Of a DNA stretch of 64,000 bases, positions 59,205 through 64,000 are shown in pieces; within the stretch, counting starts at the first letter, position 1; the number at the start of each line of letters is the position of its first letter. Position numbers and translations under genes: made by a program. This DNA is from Pectinophora gossypiella (lineage: Eukaryota > Arthropoda > Insecta > Lepidoptera > Gelechiidae): contig NC_065426.1 of the NCBI RefSeq assembly GCF_024362695.1, positions 9,640,236 to 9,704,235 on the forward strand. Reading direction: 5' to 3'. The notes beneath the pieces are model-generated. The model did not search any database and was not told where the DNA came from. It was given only the letters and a program-made list of their open reading frames with translations.

Positions 59205-59345
59205 AGTTTTAATACACGTAGAGCAGGGAATAATATACGTATAGAACGGCTACTCTCCGCTCCCCACCAGCGGCTGACCTAGGTTTACCTCACCCCCCTC
59301 GGTCTTACTTTAGTCGTACGATAACGTCAGTGTAACTGTTCGGCA
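59205..59345 (+). repeat. Repeat U copy
   Basis: AGGGAATAATATACGTATAG, AACGGCTACTCTCCGCTCCC, CACCAGCGGCTGACCTAGGT, TTACCTCACCCCCCTCGGTC. The C-run here is the likely source of the poly-G at 13407. 59346-59650 after it is A-rich without features. Confidence 0.55.
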
Positions 59346-59796
59346 GCGGGTGCGCGGAAATAAAAGAAAAAACTGAAGGAATATCACTTTTACTAAAAAT
59401 ATATAATACAAGGAAAAAGAAAATATATAAAAGAAAAGCAAAAATAAAATAAACTTAAAATCTCAACGATCGATCTTTGTGACAGCGAAAAATGAAGAAA
59501 ACAAAAGAAAAAAGACAAAAGACAATTTCACCGTAAAAGAAGAATAAAACATAAATTCTTAAAAACTAAGGAGATTGTATACAATTATCAAAAGGTATAA
59601 AATCTATATAAAAATGTCTGTGCGTCGTTAACAGTCAGTGTGTTGTGTCTGTGTAAAACTTTTTGTATGAAGTGTCTGGAGTGTGGTTATTATGACCTCT
59701 GTATAGTGTACAGACACTTTGACTTGACCAAAGTAGAGGTCTTTTCAACCTACAATCGAGTCTATTTAGAAATTAACATACATGCTAATTAGACTC

Positions 59797-59937
59797 GCGG
59801 CTTCTATGGTCCAGTGGTTAATCGTTAGGCTCATCCGGAGGCCCCGGGTTCGAATCCCGGTGGGGAAATAACACAAAAATTACTTTGAGATCCCTGTAGC
59901 AGGACATTGCATTCTGATCACCTGATTTTCCGAAAGC
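59797..59937 (+). mobile_element. SINE-A 5' half
   Basis: GGCTTCTATGGTCCAGTGGT, CCCGGGTTCGAATCCCGGTG, TTACTTTGAGATCCCTGTAG, CACCTGATTTTCCGAAAG. The central domain and tail are replaced by repeat U (59938-60025, AGCGGCTGAGCTAGGTTTAC). Confidence 0.75.
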
Positions 59938-60027
59938 ATAGAATGAGGAATAATACTACGTATAGAACGACAACTTTCCACTCCCCACCAGCGGCTGAGC
60001 TAGGTTTACCTCACCCCCTGTTAAATA

Positions 60028-60320
60028 TGAATGATATGAATGCATGGGATTAGCTGTCTGGGAACTGATATTAGACAGCTAAATTTCTAAAAATTATATA
60101 ACAGTATTTTATGTTTTTTTTTTCTTTAAAGAACGTCTAGGACCCTGAGCCGAAGATTTTCTTGCAGCTTCTTTTCCCTTGCTATACAGGTTGTGAAAAG
60201 CTGCAGTAGTTTTAGGCGGGTGAGACGTTTGTTATGTAAAAAATGACGATTTAAAGTGTAACTATGTTACCTTCTTAATACCTACTAAATAAAGTTATTT
60301 TTTAATTTGAATTTGATCGA
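60028..60320 (+). mobile_element. LINE-I 3' end
   Basis: ATGAATGCATGGGATTAGCT (last codons NAWD-stop region), GGACCCTGAGCCGAAGATTT, GTTTTAGGCGGGTGAGACGT, TAATTTGAATTTGATCGATT. Confidence 0.75.
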
Positions 60321-60784
60321 TTGATTGGGTCTAGAAAACAAACAATATTATTAATTTAAATGCGATAATATAACTAGAGATAACTTGAGAGTTAGGGAAG
60401 AACATAGGTCAGTTTTATCGCGGTAATCACCCTTTAAGGGGTCGAAAAGGGGATGGAAAAAACGTGCCGCGGACGATAACCGAAAAACACGTCGATAAAA
60501 TCGCGAGAGTAAAGCTATAGTACATATTTTATCAATCAATTTGAATGATTCCGTCTGGTTTGTGGTTCAATATATACACATACAATAAACAAGGTGATTC
60601 CTAGTAGAAGGGGCATGATAAGGTAATTACGTGTTAGTCACGATCATATTGTGACTATGTATCTTACATACATACAAAAGAAATACAAAATGTATGACAT
60701 ACAAGTTTTCAACAAAAGTTTTTCAACCTTTTATTTTGCACTCTCTATTCTACGCTACGTTTTATTATTAGATTAATTTCCCAA
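60321..60784. other. No recognised feature
   Basis: Unique. Contains CGCGGTAATCACCCTTTAAG and no family shared in the window. Confidence 0.4.
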
Positions 60785-60890
60785 ACCTCCGAAAAATATG
60801 TATATTTCTCGGGAATGTGGGTTTCTGAGTACGTGATAATCATTTATGATCCAAACATGAATTCGAAAACATATTCGATAATGTTGGCAA
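60785..60890 (-). mobile_element. SINE-E fragment, minus strand
   Basis: TTCTCGGGAATGTGGGTTTC, GTGATAATCATTTATGATCC, AAACATGAATTCGAAAACAT. Confidence 0.65.
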
Positions 60891-61740
60891 TTTCAAAAAA
60901 GGAACGTCACGTCACTTTTTAAGAGAAAAACGTTTTTGGCGGGTGTTCCGTCTGGGACTACGAAGAAGAAAAACAAATGAAGACGATTATTGTCGAGAGA
61001 AGCGAAAACGGAAAGACTAGTTGCTGTATTCTTTTGTATAATATTTCTTATTATAATTTGTAGTAATAATATTTGGTTTCCGTAATAAGAGTGATATTTG
61101 TGGTACTTAACATTTTACTGATTAAAACTGGGTATGTTACTAATATTTACGTTTTATTGTAGAGTTTGCTAACAATAATCATTTATTTAGGACTGTGCGG
61201 GGATTATATTTGGTAATATACCTCTAATAGTTTTCTCAGACGGAATGTCGAAAAATGATTGTACTGAATACAAGAGTTTGCTTTACAAGTACCTACAAAA
61301 TTCACAAAATACACAATCATATTGTTATTATTGTAAATATTGTTAGTATTTATAAATTTTGTATTTGTCTGTTCTAAGTGTACTTTAGAATTTAGTACAA
61401 TATTCTGTCAACATTCAAAAAACGTCTATAGAATATTACTTAAATACACAAAGTACGTGCTAAGTAGATATGATGTTCCAATAATTATTTTTTTTGTTTA
61501 AGTTATTACATGATATAACAACATAATATTTTACTGGACCGAATCCTTTAAAAATGGCATGAAGGGTGGTCATAGGGTCCTTTTTCAGTGCCGGACTTAA
61601 AATGTTTAGTATACTATAAAATTTTGACTAATTATACTTCATGGACCTCGATATATATAATTTATTTCTTTGTTAGTAAACCTTTTTTAGTAGACTTTAA
61701 GCTTTCACAATTGATGTTTTCTAAATGAAATTAATAAGGG
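60891..61740. other. Longest repeat-free stretch (850 bp)
   Basis: No family from the window appears. Near its start are GAACGTCACGTCAC (a CRE-like word) and TGTTCCGTCTGGGAC, whose inverse CAGACGGAATGTCG is at 61237. No open frame with protein character; function not assigned. Confidence 0.4.
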
Positions 61741-61912
61741 CCGCATTAACTGTCAGTACTATTAGAGGCGGAGGACAGAAGTCCTAGTACGGGTTTGTAA
61801 TAGACTACTCTGGGCGCCATCCTCGCGTCAGACAGAGTACTGCGGGGCGGAAGGCAAGAAGGAAACGACTGCCCAATTTCTCCCTAAAACAGTAGCATAG
61901 AGAATTCAAATT

Positions 61913-62324
61913 CAATTCAAATTCAAGAATATCTTTATTCAGTAGGTAACATAGTTACACTTTGAATCGTCAATTTTTACATAACGAACGTCTCATCCGC
62001 CTAAAACTACTGCAGCTTCTCACAACCTGTATAGCCGCGGAAAAGAAGCTGCAAGAAAAACCTCGGCACAGGGCCCTAGAGAATTTAGCTGCCTAATATC
62101 AGTTCTCAGACAGTTAATCCCATGCATTCATATCTACTAAATAATCACTAACTTTATAAAAAACTTTTTTGTAAAGTTTCTGTTTAACGACTGTCTTAAA
62201 ACAGTTGAAAGGCAAATTCTGAATGTCAATGGGAATCTTATTGTAAAAACGATACATTGCCCGTTAAAAAATTTAGTGATCTTATGTAATCGACTGACTT
62301 GTAAAGCAAGTTTATTTAATGCTA
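61913..62324 (-). mobile_element. LINE-I 3' end, longest copy
   Basis: Tail CAAATTCAATTCAAATTCAA, CTTTATTCAGTAGGTAACAT, CGCGGAAAAGAAGCTGCAAG, AAAACCTCGGCACAGGGCCC, then the coding end. Junctions share only AAT, so the target duplication is unclear. Confidence 0.8.
62114..62257 (-). pseudogene. LINE-I (CR1-like) reverse transcriptase C-terminus
   Basis: Minus-strand 47-codon frame MYRFYNKIPIDIQNLPFNCF, KTVVKQKLYKKVFYKVSDYL, VDMNAWD, stop. The FYNKIP....NLP...FK..VK..L pattern is the conserved end of CR1-like LINE reverse transcriptases. One base frame upstream, SRLHKITKFFNGQC continues the same protein, so a single frameshift separates them. The catalytic domain is lost. Confidence 0.7.
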
Positions 62325-62379
62325 CATCGACAAGAGTGTGACTCTTAAATTAGTGATGAGTCGTCTGTTTTTCCAACTC

Positions 62380-62525
62380 GTTATAATCTGGGAAGGCTTC
62401 CAGAAACTTGAAGACTTAAGGCTAGAGTGAATAAGCATTTGCTAGGTAAGCGTGATCCACCTTAGACCACATAGTCACTTACCATCAGGTGAGATTGTGG
62501 TCAAACGCGAGCCTATATTATTTAA
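62380..62525 (+). mobile_element. LINE 3' end (unclassified)
   Basis: AGGCTAGAGTGAATAAGCAT, TTGCTAGGTAAGCGTGATCC, CCATCAGGTGAGATTGTGGT, CAAACGCGAGCCTATATTAT. I recognise this as a widespread lepidopteran LINE end; the clade is not certain. 62526-62815 following is featureless. Confidence 0.45.
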
Positions 62526-62819
62526 AAACAAAAAAGGACGATGAAATGAATAAAATCATAAAAAATACATCTCTCAGGACATTTTTACACCGTTACGTCA
62601 TTGTAACTGCATAGTTTTATTTTACTATTAAGTACTATAAACATTTTTTTATCTGTACCTTTTGTTAGTACTCAAAATACTTTTTTAGTACCCCATTCCT
62701 TTCTTCGTCTTTGTTCAATGCTACAAACCTTTCTTTAATGAATCTTATTTCCATGTCTACAAGGGCTCCGGGCAGACAGAGAAAATGGCTAGTAACGGTA
62801 TTTTTACTTTTTTACTTAA

Positions 62820-62972
62820 GGGTTTATTACACTACCCGATTCGTCGGGCCCGATGCCTCGAATCGGGCAGTGTTGCACTAATAGCACATCGGTCGGCTTC
62901 GCCACGATTTCGCCATACATTTTAAACCCACACCCGATGTATCGGGTCCCGATTGAGTTGTATACTAAGCCC
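62820..62972. mobile_element. Candidate MITE, 153 bp
   Basis: Ends GGGTTTATTACAC and (inverted) GGGCTTAGTATAC. The interior has CCCGATTCG...CGAATCGGG and ACCCGATGTATCGGGT stems. No convincing target duplication. Confidence 0.4.
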
Positions 62973-63016
62973 TTTGATTGCCCGTTGATTTCGTACTGCA
63001 AGTATTTAGGTTAGGG

Positions 63017-63190
63017 GAACGGTCTCTGTAGTCCAGTGGTTGAGCTTCGGCTTCACGAACCGGAGGTCACGGGTTCAAATCCCTGTGGAGGGACATTTCA
63101 CAAAAAAGGACATTGCAGGCTGATCACCCGATTTTCCGAAAGTAAGATCTGTGCGTTAGAGGGGAGAGGAGCACATTAAGCAGTGTTCCG
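63017..63190 (+). mobile_element. SINE-A 5' half, degenerate
   Basis: CGGTCTCTGTAGTCCAGTGG, CACGGGTTCAAATCCCTGTG, ACATTGCAGGCTGATCACCC, then a decayed central domain. Confidence 0.7.
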
Positions 63191-63284
63191 ACTACTGAAG
63201 TATGTGTATCAAAATTTGTAGCAACTGGAGTTCCGTAGTCTCTGCCTAACCCTTAAAGAAACAAACGTGTTGTTATGCTATAAT

Positions 63285-63365
63285 ATTTGCCCAGTCTCCA
63301 CGGGAATAGAACCCGGATCCACAACCGCAGCAGTTAGCCATACCACACACTGAGTGACTAGTCAC
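63285..63365 (-). repeat. tRNA-like SINE head, minus strand
   Basis: Minus strand: GGTATGGCTAACTGCTGCGG and GGGTTCTATTCCCGTGGAGA (B-box-like). Spacing roughly tRNA-like, but no matching acceptor stem. 63366-63536 holds a repeat P/Q trace (63470: CATGCCCGGAAAGAAAAACA). Confidence 0.35.
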
Positions 63366-63536
63366 ATACTTTCTACAATAAAACATAGTTCAACAAAATT
63401 CTTAGAATTCCTAACTCGCTCGACCACGTTTTCAAATAGGAAGTAAATGTTACTTCGCCACTAAGCATCGACATGCCCGGAAAGAAAAACAGCTGAACTT
63501 GTTTTCTGATTATTCGCTCTCAGTCTAGCATAACAT

Positions 63537-63830
63537 CATCATCATCACCAGCCCATTAACGTCCCCACTGCTGGGCACGGGCCTTGCCTATGGATGGATA
63601 GGGAGATCGGGCCTTAAACCACCACGCGGGCACAGTGCGGATTGGTGGTTATTAACGACTGCTAATGCAGCCGGGACCAACGGCTTAACGTGCCTTCCGA
63701 AGCACGGAGGAGTTCGAGATGAAAACTTTTTTTTTTGTGGTCACCCATCCTATGACCGGCCTTTGCGAAAGTTGTTTAACTTCAACAATCGCAGACCGAG
63801 CGCGTTGACCGCTGCGCCACCGAGCTCCTC
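63537..63830 (-). mobile_element. SINE-F, full length, minus strand
   Basis: TCATCATCATCACCAGCCCA, GATAGGGAGATCGGGCCTTA, CCGGGACCAACGGCTTAACG, T-run, GGTCACCCATCCTATGACCG, TTTAACTTCAACAATCGCAG, GCGCCACCGAGCTCCTC. Confidence 0.88.
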
Positions 63831-63964
63831 ATAGCATAACATAACATAAACAGCCTATAAACGGAGAGCCTATAACTTGTGAAAACGAAATAAAGCAAGG
63901 CAGATGATGATCTCCCTTCTCTTCTTCTTTTTTTTTCTTATTTTATAAGTATTTCTTTTTATTT

Positions 63965-64000
63965 TGGTGCAATAAAGTGTATTTGTATTGTATTGTATCT
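63965..64000 (+). mobile_element. LINE 3' tail at window end
   Basis: TTGGTGCAATAAAGTGTATT then TGTATTGTATTGTATCT, a LINE tail like the inverse one at 46890. Confidence 0.55.

Larger units (their letters stand above)
61741..62360 (+). mobile_element. Element-J split by LINE-I
   Basis: GCATTAACTGTCAGTACTAT, GGCGGAGGACAGAAGTCCTA, GCGGGGCGGAAGGCAAGAAG, then AGTAGCATAGAGAAT (to about 61912), and after the LINE-I the rest AATGCTACATCGACAAGAGT, GTGACTCTTAAATTAGTGAT (62325-62360). Confidence 0.7.

Noticed and set aside
62816..63001. 61-codon minus-strand frame
   Set aside because: It spans a palindromic candidate MITE; no recognisable protein features.

Overview
This window looks like repeat-dense intergenic or intronic DNA from a moth or butterfly (Lepidoptera). 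It is AT-rich, has no long open reading frame with host-gene character, no splice-bounded exons I can support, and no rRNA, CRISPR or bacterial-style operon. What fills it is a layered set of small retroposons and fold-back DNA elements of the kinds known from lepidopteran genomes. The only recognisable protein gene is a Tc1-family transposase (14415-15443, minus), nearly intact but broken by one stop codon. All other coding traces are short, 5'-truncated C-terminal ends of LINE reverse transcriptases.

Local family names used below. SINE-A and SINE-B: tRNA-headed SINEs of about 320-330 bp that share a head and a central domain (GTGCTTCGGAAGGCACGTTA) but have different tails. SINE-F: about 290 bp, head with tRNA-like and 5S-rRNA-like parts, same central domain. 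SINE-E: tRNA-headed, unrelated body. Retroposon-D: poly-A-ended, 385 bp at full length. Element-J: short retroposon ending like the RTE LINE. LINE-R, LINE-C and the 54-kb LINE: RTE-like C-termini. LINE-I: CR1-like, tail rich in TTTGAA. MITE-G (TA target), MITE-H and MITE-O (TTAA), MITE-N (TAA), fold-backs M and S, element T, and repeats K, L, P, Q, U, X, which I recognise only because they recur inside the window.

Layout. 0-6 kb: minisatellite, MITEs, SINE and LINE tails. 6.2-8.8 kb: a long element with fold-back-M ends, containing a GC-rich block and a cluster of TATCGATA sites. 9-12 kb: a new-looking element with 28-bp perfect terminal repeats, then MITE-G/H and repeat P. 12.8-13.4 kb: a three-level nest (LINE-C, SINE-A, hAT-like MITE). 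14.1-15.8 kb: the Tc1 element. 16-25 kb: SINEs, retroposon-D and element T with two nested insertions, including a hairpin minisatellite. 25.9-26.2 kb: a near-perfect 89-bp-arm inverted repeat. 27-36 kb: mostly sparse, AT-rich. 36.4-37.4 kb: a hAT-type element with an internal duplication. 38-55 kb: fold-backs, RTE tails, SINEs, and the inverted partner of a 21-kb segment at 48.5 kb. 55-64 kb: SINEs, LINE-I and a quiet stretch at 60.9-61.7 kb.

Interactions. The clearest functional logic is parasitic: SINE-A/B/F and element-J carry 3' ends resembling the ends of the RTE-like LINEs present here, so those LINEs probably mobilise them. Target-site duplications define many boundaries and give a relative order of insertion. 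Coordinates of old, diverged repeats are approximate to about 10-20 bp; all family assignments were made by eye from the sequence.
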